A stretch of 40,954 bases of DNA from an uncultured Actinomycetes bacterium (lineage in GTDB: Bacteria > Actinomycetota > Actinomycetes > Nanopelagicales > Nanopelagicaceae), in assembly GCA_903838035.1 (NCBI GenBank), contig CAILWW010000029.1:1-40954 (forward strand). The letters are read 5' to 3'. Under the pieces are notes generated by a model. It saw only the letters and a program-made list of their open reading frames with translations, was not told where the DNA came from and did not search any database. A program made the position numbers and the translations under genes. Below, in pieces: positions 9,349 to 18,886 of the stretch (its first letter is position 1; each line of letters opens with the position of its first letter).

Positions 9349-10281
9349 ATGTTGAACTTACCTAAAACCGATCTCACTGTTTATCCGCTCTGCCTAGGTG
9401 GAAATGTCTTTGGTTGGAGCGCGGACGAGAAGGAATCTTTCCAGGTTCTAGATGCCTACTTTGAGGCTGGTGGCAATTTCATCGATACCGCAGATGTCTA
9501 CTCGGAATGGAAAGAGGGGAATGTCGGCGGGGAATCTGAATCCATAATTGGCAAATGGATGAAGGCTCGTGGCAATCGAAGTTCTATTGTGTTAGCTACC
9601 AAAGTAGCGATGCTCTCGACCAGGCCAGGGCTAAGTTCCGCCAATATCAAGTCAGCGATCGATGACTCGCTCCGCCGGCTTCAGACAGATTACATCGATC
9701 TTTATTACTCCCATCAATGGGATGAGAAGGTGGAGCAGGAAGAAACGCTCTCAACATATTCCGAACTGCTTAAAGCGGGCAAAATTCGATATATCGGAGC
9801 CTCGAATTTCACTGGCGCGCAACTCACTCAGGCGATGGAAATATCGCGGAAGAATAATTACCCCTCATATGTAGCCCTTCAAAATAACTACAACTTGCTC
9901 CATCGTTCGGAGTTTGAGAGCGATGCTGCTCCAACCGTTCTCAAAGACGAAATCTCCGCCATCCCATATTTTGGATTGGCGCGCGGATTTCTCACCGGCA
10001 AATATCGAGCAGGAAGTACGGTTGAGTCCGTTCGTGCCGGGGGAGTGACTGATTTCCAAACGCCACAAGGCTACGCAGTAGTTGATGCGCTTGAGGAGAT
10101 CGCTCGTTCTCATTCAACGACAATTTCAGCTATTGCACTTGCCTGGATTCGCTCAAATGCCGCAGTAAGTACTCCCATAGCAAGTGCCCGAACTGTGGAA
10201 CAATTGCACGAGATAATGCCGATTATTAGCCTCGATCCCAGTGAAAAATCTTCACTCGATCAACTCTCTGAAGGGTTATAA
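9349..10281 (+). CDS. Aldo/keto reductase
   Basis: GGNVFGW, FIDTADVYSEW, LATKVAM, DYIDLYYSHQWD, IRYIGASNFTGAQL. Confidence 0.92.
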   Translation: MLNLPKTDLTVYPLCLGGNVFGWSADEKESFQVLDAYFEAGGNFIDTADVYSEWKEGNVGGESESIIGKWMKARGNRSSIVLATKVAMLSTRPGLSSANIKSAIDDSLRRLQTDYIDLYYSHQWDEKVEQEETLSTYSELLKAGKIRYIGASNFTGAQLTQAMEISRKNNYPSYVALQNNYNLLHRSEFESDAAPTVLKDEISAIPYFGLARGFLTGKYRAGSTVESVRAGGVTDFQTPQGYAVVDALEEIARSHSTTISAIALAWIRSNAAVSTPIASARTVEQLHEIMPIISLDPSEKSSLDQLSEGL

Positions 10282-10283
10282 AG

Positions 10284-10736
10284 ATGAGTGACCCAACCGT
10301 ATTGAAGACATTTCTCTGGTACCAAAATGATCTAGAAGGCGCACTCAACTTCTATAAGGAAACCTTCAAAGATGTGGTGGTCCGAGAAGAGAATCGAATG
10401 GGTCCAGACGCCCCGCTCTTTACTGCAGATTTCACTATTTTTGGCCATGAATTCATTGGAATGTGCGTTGAAGGTGGGCCAGTTTTCAATGATGCCGTTT
10501 CGCTCTCCATCCAATGCGATGGACAGGAAGAGACAGATCGTCTCTGGGATGCGATTACCGCTGAAGGCGAAGAAGGAAAATGCGGTTGGTGTAAGGATAA
10601 GTGGGGAGTGAGCTGGCAAATAACGCCAATTCAGATGCGCGATTACTTAGGAAATCCGGACCCAGAGAAGGCGCAGGCTAATTGGATGGCACTTCGCAAC
10701 ATGGGCAAGATTCAACTCTCTGACTTCCAGGTGTAA
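10284..10736 (+). CDS. VOC / PhnB-like glyoxalase-fold protein
   Basis: FLWYQNDLEGALNFYKETFKD, AQANWMALRNMGKI; PhnB-like pattern. Confidence 0.8.
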   Translation: MSDPTVLKTFLWYQNDLEGALNFYKETFKDVVVREENRMGPDAPLFTADFTIFGHEFIGMCVEGGPVFNDAVSLSIQCDGQEETDRLWDAITAEGEEGKCGWCKDKWGVSWQITPIQMRDYLGNPDPEKAQANWMALRNMGKIQLSDFQV

Positions 10737-10742
10737 CGCCTT

Positions 10743-11783
10743 CTAGAATTTAGCGGCATCAATGACGAAGCGATATTTAACGTCGCTGGCGATGGCCCTT
10801 TCATACGCGGTGTTGATGTAGTCAGGGTTGATTACTTCAATCTCGCTGACGATATTGTGCTTAGCCGAAAACTCCAACATCTCTTGGAGTTCTGCCGTTC
10901 CGCCAATCATTGATCCTGAAATCGAGCGTCGTTGACCCAAAAGAGCCCCCGCTTGAATGGGATATGGCTTTCCGGAGAGGCCAATAAATACAAGGGTGGA
11001 ATCAAGCGAAAGCATCGATAGATATTGGTTGATATCGATTTCTGCCGCAACAGTATTGAGAATTAAATCGAAGTGATTGGAATATGGTGCATTGAAGTTC
11101 TCGATATTGGTGGCTACAAAATTATGCGCCCCCATCGCTTTAGCATCGCTCTCTTTATTTGGAGAGTGAGAGAAGACAGTAACTTCGGCGCCCATTGCAA
11201 CTGCATATTTGACGCCCATATGTCCAAGACCGCCAAGTCCAATAATGCCAACCTTTGAACCCGGGCCTACATTCCAATGCTTAAGGGGGGAGTACAAAGT
11301 AATTCCTGCACACATTAGTGGAGCGGTTGCGGCAAGGTCGAGTGAATCAGGAATCGTGACTGCATAATCTTGGTCGACCACAAAATTATTTGAGTAGCCA
11401 CCCATTGTTACTGTGGTTCCATCGCGCTCAATCGCGTTATATGTGCCAGTCATACCTTCTGCGCAATACTGACCTAAACCACTTTTGCAGGCATCGCATT
11501 TGCGGCAGGAATCTACGTAAACTCCAACGCCGATTAGATCGCCCACGGCAAACTTGGTGACACTTGAGCCAATAGCGGAAACTCGGCCGGCAATTTCATG
11601 ACCAGGAACCATGGGGAATTTCGCAGCGCCCCACTCTTCTCGGGCTTGATGTATATCTGAGTGACAAATACCGGCGTAGAGAATCTCAATCGCTACATCT
11701 CCAGATCGGAGTTCACGTCGTTCAAACTCGTAAGGAGCCAGCGGAGCTTTTGGAGTGAGGGCTGCATAACCACGAGTTTTCAT
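10743..11783 (-). CDS. Zinc-dependent NAD(P) alcohol dehydrogenase (YahK/cinnamyl-alcohol-dehydrogenase type)
   Basis: AGICHSDIHQAREEWG, PMVPGHEIAGRV, CRKCDACKSGLGQYC, GLGGLGHMGVKYAVAMGAEVTVFS. Confidence 0.92.
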   Translation of the reverse strand: MKTRGYAALTPKAPLAPYEFERRELRSGDVAIEILYAGICHSDIHQAREEWGAAKFPMVPGHEIAGRVSAIGSSVTKFAVGDLIGVGVYVDSCRKCDACKSGLGQYCAEGMTGTYNAIERDGTTVTMGGYSNNFVVDQDYAVTIPDSLDLAATAPLMCAGITLYSPLKHWNVGPGSKVGIIGLGGLGHMGVKYAVAMGAEVTVFSHSPNKESDAKAMGAHNFVATNIENFNAPYSNHFDLILNTVAAEIDINQYLSMLSLDSTLVFIGLSGKPYPIQAGALLGQRRSISGSMIGGTAELQEMLEFSAKHNIVSEIEVINPDYINTAYERAIASDVKYRFVIDAAKF

Positions 11784-11823
11784 ATTGCTCGATTCTGGTT
11801 TGAGATAGATAAGACGAAAGTGC

Positions 11824-11898
11824 TGGTGGACCGTACTGGGATCGAACCAGTGACCCCCACAATGTCAATGTGGTGCTCTACCGCTGAGCCAACGATCC
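11824..11898 (-). tRNA. tRNA-Val(GAC)
   Basis: Cloverleaf on minus strand: GGATCGT TG GCTC..GAGC, anticodon arm CCACA TTGACAT TGTGG, T arm GGTTCGATCCC; encoded CCA. Confidence 0.95.
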
Positions 11899-11919
11899 TT
11901 GCTGAATTACTCGGTTATC

Positions 11920-12276
11920 TTACTTTCCTGCCCGCCCAAAGTCATCTTCGATGCGCTCGATATCGTCCTCGGCAAATGATGTGCCGGTTTGTACCTCAAT
12001 AAAGATAATTTCTTCATTTCCGGTATTAGCCAAACGATGGAGAACACCGATCGCAAACTCCACTGTGTCACCTGCTTTTACCGGTGATTCAACGCCATCA
12101 ATTGTGACGATGCCGCTGCCCTGAACGATGAACCAATGCTCGGCGCGATACTTGTGCCTTTGGTATGAGAGGCGAGCGCCTGGGTTCATCCAGATGCATT
12201 TGGTCTTATGAGTAGAACACTCTTGTAAGACTTCATAGCGACCCCAAGGTCGTTCTGACTTCTCTAGTTCAGGCAT
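11920..12276 (-). CDS. Cupin; mannose-6-phosphate isomerase type II / ManC C-terminal-like
   Basis: RPWGRYEVLQ...NPGARLSYQRHKYRAEHWFIVQGSGIVTIDG...VEFAIGVLHRLANTGNEEIIFIEVQTG. Confidence 0.88.
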   Translation of the reverse strand: MPELEKSERPWGRYEVLQECSTHKTKCIWMNPGARLSYQRHKYRAEHWFIVQGSGIVTIDGVESPVKAGDTVEFAIGVLHRLANTGNEEIIFIEVQTGTSFAEDDIERIEDDFGRAGK

Positions 12277-12329
12277 TTATTAATCTTTCCATATCTTGAA
12301 GAGTTGTCGGTGCATCTTGTGAGTGAATA

Positions 12330-12403
12330 TGGAGGTCGGAACGGGATTTGAACCCGTGTAGCAGGATTTGCAGTCCTGAGCCTCGCCTCTCGGCCATCCG
12401 ACC
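12330..12403 (-). tRNA. tRNA-Cys(GCA)
   Basis: Minus strand GGTCGGATGGCCGAGAGGCGAGGCTCAGGACTGCAAATCCTG...GGGTTCAAATCCCGTTCCGACCTCCA; loop CTGCAAA. Confidence 0.95.
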
Positions 12404-12456
12404 AAACTTTTCCTACTGGAGAGAGATTCATTCATTCTCTCGATGAATTTTCTGAG

Positions 12457-12529
12457 AGCGGACGACCGGGTTCGAACCGGCGACCTGAACCTTGGCAAGG
12501 TTCCGCGCTACCAACTGCGCTACGTCCGC
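12457..12529 (-). tRNA. tRNA-Gly(GCC)
   Basis: Minus strand GCGGACGTAGCGCAGTTGGTAGCGCGGAACCTTGCCAAGGTTC...GGTTCGAACCCGGTCGTCCGCT; loop TTGCCAA; no encoded CCA. Confidence 0.95.
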
Positions 12530-12590
12530 ATATTTACTTGTGAGGGCGCAATCTACCTCAAAGGTGGGGTGGCAAACCAATCGGAGTTGG

Positions 12591-12596
12591 TAGCCT
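12591..12596 (+). promoter_or_regulatory. Candidate -10 element for leaderless thrS
   Basis: TAGCCT-N6-ATG(12603). Confidence 0.55.
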
Positions 12597-12602
12597 TGGG
12601 TT

Positions 12603-14600
12603 ATGTCCGCAGAAATCACCGTAACAGTAGATGGCAAGAGCCTTACCGTTGCGGGGGATAAGCGCCCCACCCACCTCTATGAGGGCCGTTCCGAAATCGT
12701 GGTCTGCCGAATAAATGGCGCCCTTAAAGATTTATGGACCGAACTAGCTGATGGCGACGTTGTAGAAGGCATCGCGATCTCGTCCCCTGATGGACTTGCG
12801 GTTCTACGACACTCAACTGCGCACGTACTAGCCCAAGCCGTCCAAGAAGTATTTCCAGAGACCAAACTTGGCATCGGCCCGCCCATAATTGATGGCTTTT
12901 ATTACGACTTTGATCCGAGCAAGCCATTTACGCCGGAAGATTTAGCGAAACTTGAATCGGCGATGCGCAAAATCATCAAAGCCGGTCAACGATTTCGACG
13001 TCGCGTCGTAACTGACGAAGAGGCAAAGCTCGAGCTGGCACACGAGCCATATAAGTGCGAGTTGATTGGTTTGAAATCATCAGCCGGAGATGATGATGGT
13101 TCCAGCGTAGAAGTTGGTGCTGGCGACTTAACTATCTACGACAACTTAGGTCGTGATGGCCAACCGGCGTGGAGCGACCTATGTCGTGGTCCGCATCTAC
13201 CTTCGACGAAGCTAATTCCAGCATTCAAATTAATGCGCACTGCTGCCGCTTATTGGCGCGGCTCTGAGAAGAATCCGATGCTGCAACGAATTTACGGAAC
13301 TGCTTGGGCTTCTCAAGAAGATCTCGATGCTTACCTACAGCTTCTTATTGAAGCCGAGAAGCGCGACCATAGACGCCTTGGCGCAGAACTTGATCTCTTC
13401 TCATTTCCAGAAGAAGTTGGTTCCGGCCTCGCCGTATTCCACCCGAAGGGCGGAATTATTCGTCGGGCAATGGAAGATTATTCACGCCACCGACATGAAG
13501 CTGAGGATTATCAGTTTGTTTACTCTCCCCATCTAACTAAGGCCACCCTCTTTGAAACTTCTGGGCACTTAGATTGGTATTCCGAGGGCATGTATCCACC
13601 AATGGTGATGGATGAGGAACTTCATGCCGATGGAACGGTAAAACGCCAAGGCCAGAAGTACTACATGAAGCCTATGAATTGCCCTTTTCATAATTTGATT
13701 TACAAGTCCGGTGCGCGTTCATATCGCGACCTACCACTTCGACTCTTTGAATTCGGAACGGTTTATCGGTACGAGAAATCTGGCGTAATTCACGGCCTAA
13801 CTCGCGCCCGTGGCTTTACCCAAGACGATGCCCATATCTATTGCACCAAAGAGCAGATGGCCGGCGAACTCGATAGCTTGCTTACATTTGTACTCAATCT
13901 GTTGCGAGATTACGGTCTGGAAGATTTCTATCTTGAACTCTCCACTCGCAATCCAGAGAAATCAGTGGGCGAAGATGCGGAATGGGAAGAGGCGACGCAG
14001 GCACTTCGCGCCGCCGCCGAGAAGCAGAAGCTAGAACTCGTCATGGATCCAGGCGGAGCAGCCTTCTATGGTCCAAAGATTTCAGTACAGGCTAAGGATG
14101 CAATTGGTCGTACCTGGCAGATGTCGACCATTCAAGTTGATTTTCAATTGCCACAACGTTTCGATTTGGAATATCAAGCAACTGATGGCACCCGCAAACG
14201 TCCAGTCATGATTCACCGGGCGCTCTTTGGATCCATCGAACGATTCTTTGGCGTTTTAACCGAACACTATGCGGGCGCATTTCCTCCGTGGCTTGCTCCA
14301 GTACAAGTTCGCGCGATACCTGTTGCCGAAGCCTTTGAACCGTATTTACAAGGCGTCGTAAAGCAGATGCGCGCTGCCGGAATTCGAGTTGATATTGATG
14401 CGTCGGATGACCGCATGCAAAAGAAGGTTCGTAACGCACAGATGGAGAAGATTCCATTCATGATGATTGCGGGCGAGGAAGACCAGAACGCTGGGGCGGT
14501 TTCTTTTAGATATCGCAACGGGGAACAGAAAAATGGAATCTCCATCGAGGAAGCGATTGCTGAAGTAACTGCTGCGGTTGCACATCGAACCCAGATTTAG
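12603..14600 (+). CDS. thrS: Threonyl-tRNA synthetase
   Basis: 665 aa; TGS domain, [27 protein letters not shown], class II motifs. Confidence 0.97.
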   Translation: MSAEITVTVDGKSLTVAGDKRPTHLYEGRSEIVVCRINGALKDLWTELADGDVVEGIAISSPDGLAVLRHSTAHVLAQAVQEVFPETKLGIGPPIIDGFYYDFDPSKPFTPEDLAKLESAMRKIIKAGQRFRRRVVTDEEAKLELAHEPYKCELIGLKSSAGDDDGSSVEVGAGDLTIYDNLGRDGQPAWSDLCRGPHLPSTKLIPAFKLMRTAAAYWRGSEKNPMLQRIYGTAWASQEDLDAYLQLLIEAEKRDHRRLGAELDLFSFPEEVGSGLAVFHPKGGIIRRAMEDYSRHRHEAEDYQFVYSPHLTKATLFETSGHLDWYSEGMYPPMVMDEELHADGTVKRQGQKYYMKPMNCPFHNLIYKSGARSYRDLPLRLFEFGTVYRYEKSGVIHGLTRARGFTQDDAHIYCTKEQMAGELDSLLTFVLNLLRDYGLEDFYLELSTRNPEKSVGEDAEWEEATQALRAAAEKQKLELVMDPGGAAFYGPKISVQAKDAIGRTWQMSTIQVDFQLPQRFDLEYQATDGTRKRPVMIHRALFGSIERFFGVLTEHYAGAFPPWLAPVQVRAIPVAEAFEPYLQGVVKQMRAAGIRVDIDASDDRMQKKVRNAQMEKIPFMMIAGEEDQNAGAVSFRYRNGEQKNGISIEEAIAEVTAAVAHRTQI

Positions 14601-14604
14601 TCGA

Positions 14605-15138
14605 ATGAGTGATTCACCTTTATTGGGCGGGGCAGGAATGCCTGATGCTTGGTCCCGGCTTTGGGCGCCACATCGTATGAGTTACTTGACCGGTGAGAAT
14701 CGTCCGCTACCCGGAAATGGTATTGAATGCCCTTTCTGTCGGATTCAGAGCTTGAGTGATGAAGATGGGCTAGTCGTTGCACGAGGCGAAAGCGCTTATG
14801 TCGTGATGAATCTCTATCCATATAACGCAGGACATTTACTTGTTTGTGCCAATCGACACGTTGCCGACCTCACGGAACTCACAGATACAGAACGAGAAGA
14901 AATTTTTGCTCTCACTGCTCATGCAATGAAGATACTTCGAAAAGTAAGTAACCCAGCAGGTTTTAATTTAGGAATGAATCAAGGCGCGGTCTCCGGCGCG
15001 GGTGTTGCCGCACATATTCATCAACATATTGTTCCGAGATGGAGTGGTGATGCCAACTTCATGCCAATTATTGGCCAGACAAAAGTTCTCCCGCAACTTC
15101 TCTCTCAAACCAGAAGCGATTTAGCTGCTGCTTGGTAG
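14605..15138 (+). CDS. HIT-family protein (AP4A hydrolase/phosphorylase-like)
   Basis: HIT motif HIHQHIVPRW; CPFCRI; located after thrS and before pgsA. Confidence 0.9.
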   Translation: MSDSPLLGGAGMPDAWSRLWAPHRMSYLTGENRPLPGNGIECPFCRIQSLSDEDGLVVARGESAYVVMNLYPYNAGHLLVCANRHVADLTELTDTEREEIFALTAHAMKILRKVSNPAGFNLGMNQGAVSGAGVAAHIHQHIVPRWSGDANFMPIIGQTKVLPQLLSQTRSDLAAAW

Positions 15139-15711
15139 TAACGCAAGATATTGATCTAGTTCAATAGTTCCTAAACCGTTGACCGGTGAATAGGGAAGTG
15201 CTGGAAAGAGTAGGGCTTGGACAAAGGCGTCATCTCCCGCTGCTTCGAGCGCCTCTAAATACTCTTTTCGAAATTCAAAGACTAAAACTTTATGCTCAGG
15301 ATCGCTCTCCTGAATTACTTGCTCGCCGTTCACGTAGTTGTGAATCTTGAGTGAGTCGAGATCAATAAGGGCTGCTGGAAGTCCAGCATCATCATGCAAG
15401 ACTAGAAAAGGCGTAACTACTGGATCTAATTGTTTACCGATGATGGCCGCCATGTCATCAAAGTCCATCTCGGCTGACTCTAAATCGGAGATGAGAATGA
15501 TTGTTGGGATATACAAATCACGGAGTTGGCTCCAGGTCTCCACCTGTTCTTGGGTTGCTCCTGTGAGTGCGCTGATATTAAAGACGGCTAGTTCGGCCCC
15601 ATCCAGAGGACCCTCGGTCAGACCGTGCCTACCAGCGAAGTCGGATGGAAAAGTACCAGCCAAGAGCGTAGGAATTTCGCCTCTTGTTGGCGCGGAAATT
15701 AGGTCGCTCAT
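15121..15711 (-). CDS. EF-G G-domain-like protein (C-terminal half of G domain; GTPase motifs not recognisable)
   Basis: From MSDLISAPTRGEIPTLLAG: PLDGAELAVFNISALTGATQEQVETWSQLRDLYIPTIILISDLESAEMDFDDMAAIIGKQLDPVVTPFLVLHDDAGLPAALIDLDSLKIHNYVNG parallels EF-G [70 protein letters not shown]...GIIDVLRMKAYTYGN. ORF track start 15867 is probably overextended. Confidence 0.6.
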   Translation of the reverse strand: MSDLISAPTRGEIPTLLAGTFPSDFAGRHGLTEGPLDGAELAVFNISALTGATQEQVETWSQLRDLYIPTIILISDLESAEMDFDDMAAIIGKQLDPVVTPFLVLHDDAGLPAALIDLDSLKIHNYVNGEQVIQESDPEHKVLVFEFRKEYLEALEAAGDDAFVQALLFPALPYSPVNGLGTIELDQYLALLPSSS

Positions 15712-15727
15712 AGGGCAAAAGCCTACG

Positions 15728-16333
15728 ATGGTCTTGATGTTCGGAGCACTCTTACGCGCACCTATGACCCGACTTATTACGCCCCTTAGTCGAGGTCTCC
15801 TCTCCATGGGCATTACCGCCAATATGGTGACTACGACCGGCGCGATTGGCACCATTGCAAGTTCCATTTACTTCTTTGGTACTGGAAAACTTTTTTCCGG
15901 GACGATCGTCATTACCGCCTTTGTACTCACTGATTTGCTCGATGGGACAATGGCCAGACTCTCCGAGAGCGGCGCAAGTAAGTGGGGCGCCTTGTTGGAC
16001 TCGAGCTTGGATCGAATCTGCGATGCCGCCGTAATGGGCGCGCTGCTTTATTGGATTATGGATCGCCATCCCAACCTAGTACCCGTACTTCTCGTTGCTT
16101 TGATTTCGAGTGGATTGGTCTCTTATATAAAGGCCCGCGCAGAATCGCTAGATATAACTTGCAATGGGGGATTAGCTGAGCGAACTGAACGATTAATTAT
16201 TCTGCTGGTTGGAACTGGTCTATCTGGGTTAGGAGTGAGTTGGGCGCTCTCGCTCGGGATTTGGACGCTTGCGATTGCCGCCGTCGTCACTGTTCTCCAA
16301 CGTCTGCAGATTGTTTATAAGGCAACTCGGTGA
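15728..16333 (+). CDS. pgsA: Phosphatidylinositol phosphate synthase / CDP-alcohol phosphatidyltransferase
   Basis: CDP-alcohol PT motif region DLLDGTMARLSESGASKWGALLDSSLDRICDAAV (D-DG-AR-G-D-D). N terminus resembles mycobacterial PgsA1. Start 15728 or 15764; ORF track overextends to 15347. Confidence 0.9.
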   Translation: MVLMFGALLRAPMTRLITPLSRGLLSMGITANMVTTTGAIGTIASSIYFFGTGKLFSGTIVITAFVLTDLLDGTMARLSESGASKWGALLDSSLDRICDAAVMGALLYWIMDRHPNLVPVLLVALISSGLVSYIKARAESLDITCNGGLAERTERLIILLVGTGLSGLGVSWALSLGIWTLAIAAVVTVLQRLQIVYKATR

Positions 16334-17214
16334 AGACCCTTATCTATTGGGGCTATAACACTGCGTGGAAGCTCTTAAGAGCGTTGCCCGAGCGAACGGC
16401 ATATCGAAGCGGAAACGCTATCGCAGATTACATATACAAGAAGAATGGCTCTTCGGTGAAGAGATTGCGTTCAAATTACCATCGTTTTCATCCCGAGCTA
16501 GATCAATCTCAACTTGAAGATCTAGTCCTTCGCGGAATGCGTTCCTATATGCGGTACTGGGTGGATACATTTCGATTTCCCGGTTGGAGCAAGGAACGTA
16601 TTCTGGGTACCGTCACGATAGAAAATGAATCGTATTTGCGTGAACCCATGTCACAAGGCACTGGTGTGATTGTTGCTCTGCCGCACGCTGGAAATTGGGA
16701 TCATGCCGGAGCATATTTCTGTGCAACTGGTGCACCACTGGTCACAGTCGCCGAACATCTAGAACCAGAGAAGTTATTTAGAAAATTTCTGGCATACCGA
16801 GAAGCGATGGGTATGGAGGTTTTGGATTTCAATTCCCGAGTGATCGCAACCTTGGCACAACGGGCGCGAGCAGGTCGTTTAATCGCTCTTGTTGCAGATA
16901 GGGATTTGTCGCAATCCGGCATCAACGTTGATTTTGCGGGATTTCCTTCGCGCATGCCGGCCGGTCCTGCTCTGCTCTCGATCCAGACGGGAACGCCGCT
17001 GATCACCGCATATGTGCAATATTCTCCAAATGGAATTCACATTATCTTTGAGCCGATTATCGAAATTCCTGCCTCCGGGAGTTCGGTCGAAAAGGCGCAG
17101 GCTATGACACAAGTGATGGCAGATCGATTCGCTTTGAATATTGCGAATAAGACCGAGGATTGGCACATGCTCCAGCGAATTTGGATCGATGGCGACTTCA
17201 AGGAACGCGCATGA
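16330..17214 (+). CDS. Phosphatidylinositol mannoside acyltransferase (LpxL/HtrB superfamily)
   Basis: HxxxxD motif LPHAGNWDHAG; between pgsA and pimA; start overlaps pgsA stop. Confidence 0.88.
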   Translation: MKTLIYWGYNTAWKLLRALPERTAYRSGNAIADYIYKKNGSSVKRLRSNYHRFHPELDQSQLEDLVLRGMRSYMRYWVDTFRFPGWSKERILGTVTIENESYLREPMSQGTGVIVALPHAGNWDHAGAYFCATGAPLVTVAEHLEPEKLFRKFLAYREAMGMEVLDFNSRVIATLAQRARAGRLIALVADRDLSQSGINVDFAGFPSRMPAGPALLSIQTGTPLITAYVQYSPNGIHIIFEPIIEIPASGSSVEKAQAMTQVMADRFALNIANKTEDWHMLQRIWIDGDFKERA

Positions 17215-18392
17215 TGACCAAATCGCTCAAGATTGGAATGGTCTGTCCATATGGTTGGGATACGCCAGGTGGAGTGCAGATACATATAAAGGAGCTCGCC
17301 GAATATTTGATTGCACTCGGGCATGAAGTGTCAGTGCTTGCTCCAGTGAGTGATGAGAGCGTATTAACCGAACCTTGGTTGGTTTCGGCTGGAAGGCCGA
17401 TTCCAATTCCATTCAACGGCGCGGTAGCGCGCATTCTCTTTGGTCCGCTAGCTTCATCTCGAGTCAAGCAATGGATCTCAGCAAATAACTTTGACCTTTT
17501 ACATGTACACGAACCAGTAATTCCTTCGCTCTCGCTACTTTCGTGCTGGGCCGTACAAGGACCTGTGGTTGCAACTTTTCACGCTGCCTCACCCAAGCAG
17601 AAAGCCTTATATGCCGTTGGCCCTATTCTCGATCCAGTGATTGAAAAAATCACGGCGAAGATTGCGGTCAGTGAGATGGCGCGCGCTACGCTCAAAGATC
17701 ACTTCGATACTGAGGCAGTCGTCATTCCCAACGGAATAGACACCAAGAAATTTCGTGACCAAAGTTTTAAAACAGAATGGAAATTGCCTCAAACAATCGG
17801 CTTTATCGGTCGCTTTGAAGAACCCAGAAAGGGACTTCAAGTACTGATCTCAGCGATTCCAATTATCGCGACTCGCTATCCAAATTTCCGACTGCTGGTC
17901 GCAGGTCCTGGAGATGCTGATTCATTCTCCAAGAAGCTCCCGATTGAAGTTCTGCGCCATCTGGTCTTTCTCGGCAGACTCAGCGAGGAAGATAAAGTGA
18001 AGTTCTTTCACTCAATTGATATGTATGTCGCACCAAATACCGGTGGTGAATCCTTTGGAATAATTTTGGCAGAAGCAATGGCCTCGCAGACCGCGGTGGT
18101 GGCCAGTGACTTGCAAGCATTCTCCGATCTCCTGGGTGGCACGGGCGCACTTTTCGCATCCGAAGATTCGGCGGATCTAGCTCGCGTGATTATCGAGCTT
18201 TTCGATGATGAGAATCTTCGATCCCAGTTAGCTCTATCTGGATATGAGAGATCGCAATCCTTTGCGTGGGAGAGCGTGGCGCAAGAGGTCTTGGCGGTCT
18301 ATGAGATGGCGCTGGTTGGAAATTCAGGAATCTCGCTGGAGTCGGAGAGCCGAGTCTGGAATCGGTTAAGAAATACGGGTGGGGGAGAATGA
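17211..18392 (+). CDS. pimA: GT4 glycosyltransferase, phosphatidylinositol alpha-mannosyltransferase
   Basis: KIGMVCPYGWDTPGGVQIHIKELAEYLIALGHEVSVLAP; GFIGRFEEPRKGL; ESFGIILAEAMAS. Start 17211 overlaps upstream stop; ORF start 17160 is overextended. Confidence 0.92.
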   Translation: MMTKSLKIGMVCPYGWDTPGGVQIHIKELAEYLIALGHEVSVLAPVSDESVLTEPWLVSAGRPIPIPFNGAVARILFGPLASSRVKQWISANNFDLLHVHEPVIPSLSLLSCWAVQGPVVATFHAASPKQKALYAVGPILDPVIEKITAKIAVSEMARATLKDHFDTEAVVIPNGIDTKKFRDQSFKTEWKLPQTIGFIGRFEEPRKGLQVLISAIPIIATRYPNFRLLVAGPGDADSFSKKLPIEVLRHLVFLGRLSEEDKVKFFHSIDMYVAPNTGGESFGIILAEAMASQTAVVASDLQAFSDLLGGTGALFASEDSADLARVIIELFDDENLRSQLALSGYERSQSFAWESVAQEVLAVYEMALVGNSGISLESESRVWNRLRNTGGGE

Positions 18393-18886
18393 AAACACTC
18401 ATAACGGTTGTACTCCTATTACTTGTACTGGCTTGGTATCTCTCCTTTCTTGCCTCCCGCCTTGATCGCCTGCATCATCGAGTTGAGACCTCATGGGAGC
18501 ATCTAGATGCCTTGCTCCAACGCCGAGCAGCCGTTGCTCTAGAAATAGCCCACTCAACTGGAATCGATCCGGCCACCTCGCTGGTTCTGACGGCCTCGGC
18601 ATACCAAGCGCGCGAGGCGACTATCTTGGAGCGAAGTGATTCAGAGAGCTCACTTTCGCAATCGTTGAAGATGATTGCAGATCAAGAATCTAGCAACCCG
18701 ATTGATCCCGATCTTCTCAAACAACTCAAAGAGATTACGGACAAGATAAAGATTGCAATTGTGATTCATTTAGAGGCGGTCAATACTGCGCGAACTGTTC
18801 GCGGAAAGTTCTTTGTTAAATTATTTCGACTAGCTGGCCATGCACCGTTGCCTGTGCGCTACGCCTTTGAGGATGATGTCCTATGA
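18389..18886 (+). CDS. LemA-like membrane-anchored protein
   Basis: One N-terminal TM, then SRLDRLHHRVETSWEHLDALLQRRAAVALEIA, resembling the LemA 'LRNRVDEAWSDIDVQLKRR' region. Confidence 0.5.
   Translation: MKTLITVVLLLLVLAWYLSFLASRLDRLHHRVETSWEHLDALLQRRAAVALEIAHSTGIDPATSLVLTASAYQAREATILERSDSESSLSQSLKMIADQESSNPIDPDLLKQLKEITDKIKIAIVIHLEAVNTARTVRGKFFVKLFRLAGHAPLPVRYAFEDDVL

Noticed and set aside
12541-12602. Possible T-box leader before thrS (GGGGTGGCAAACC resembles a T-box core)
   Set aside because: No full AGGGTGGNACCGCG motif, no specifier stem-loop, and the upstream space is only ~70 bp; the leaderless start explains the region better.
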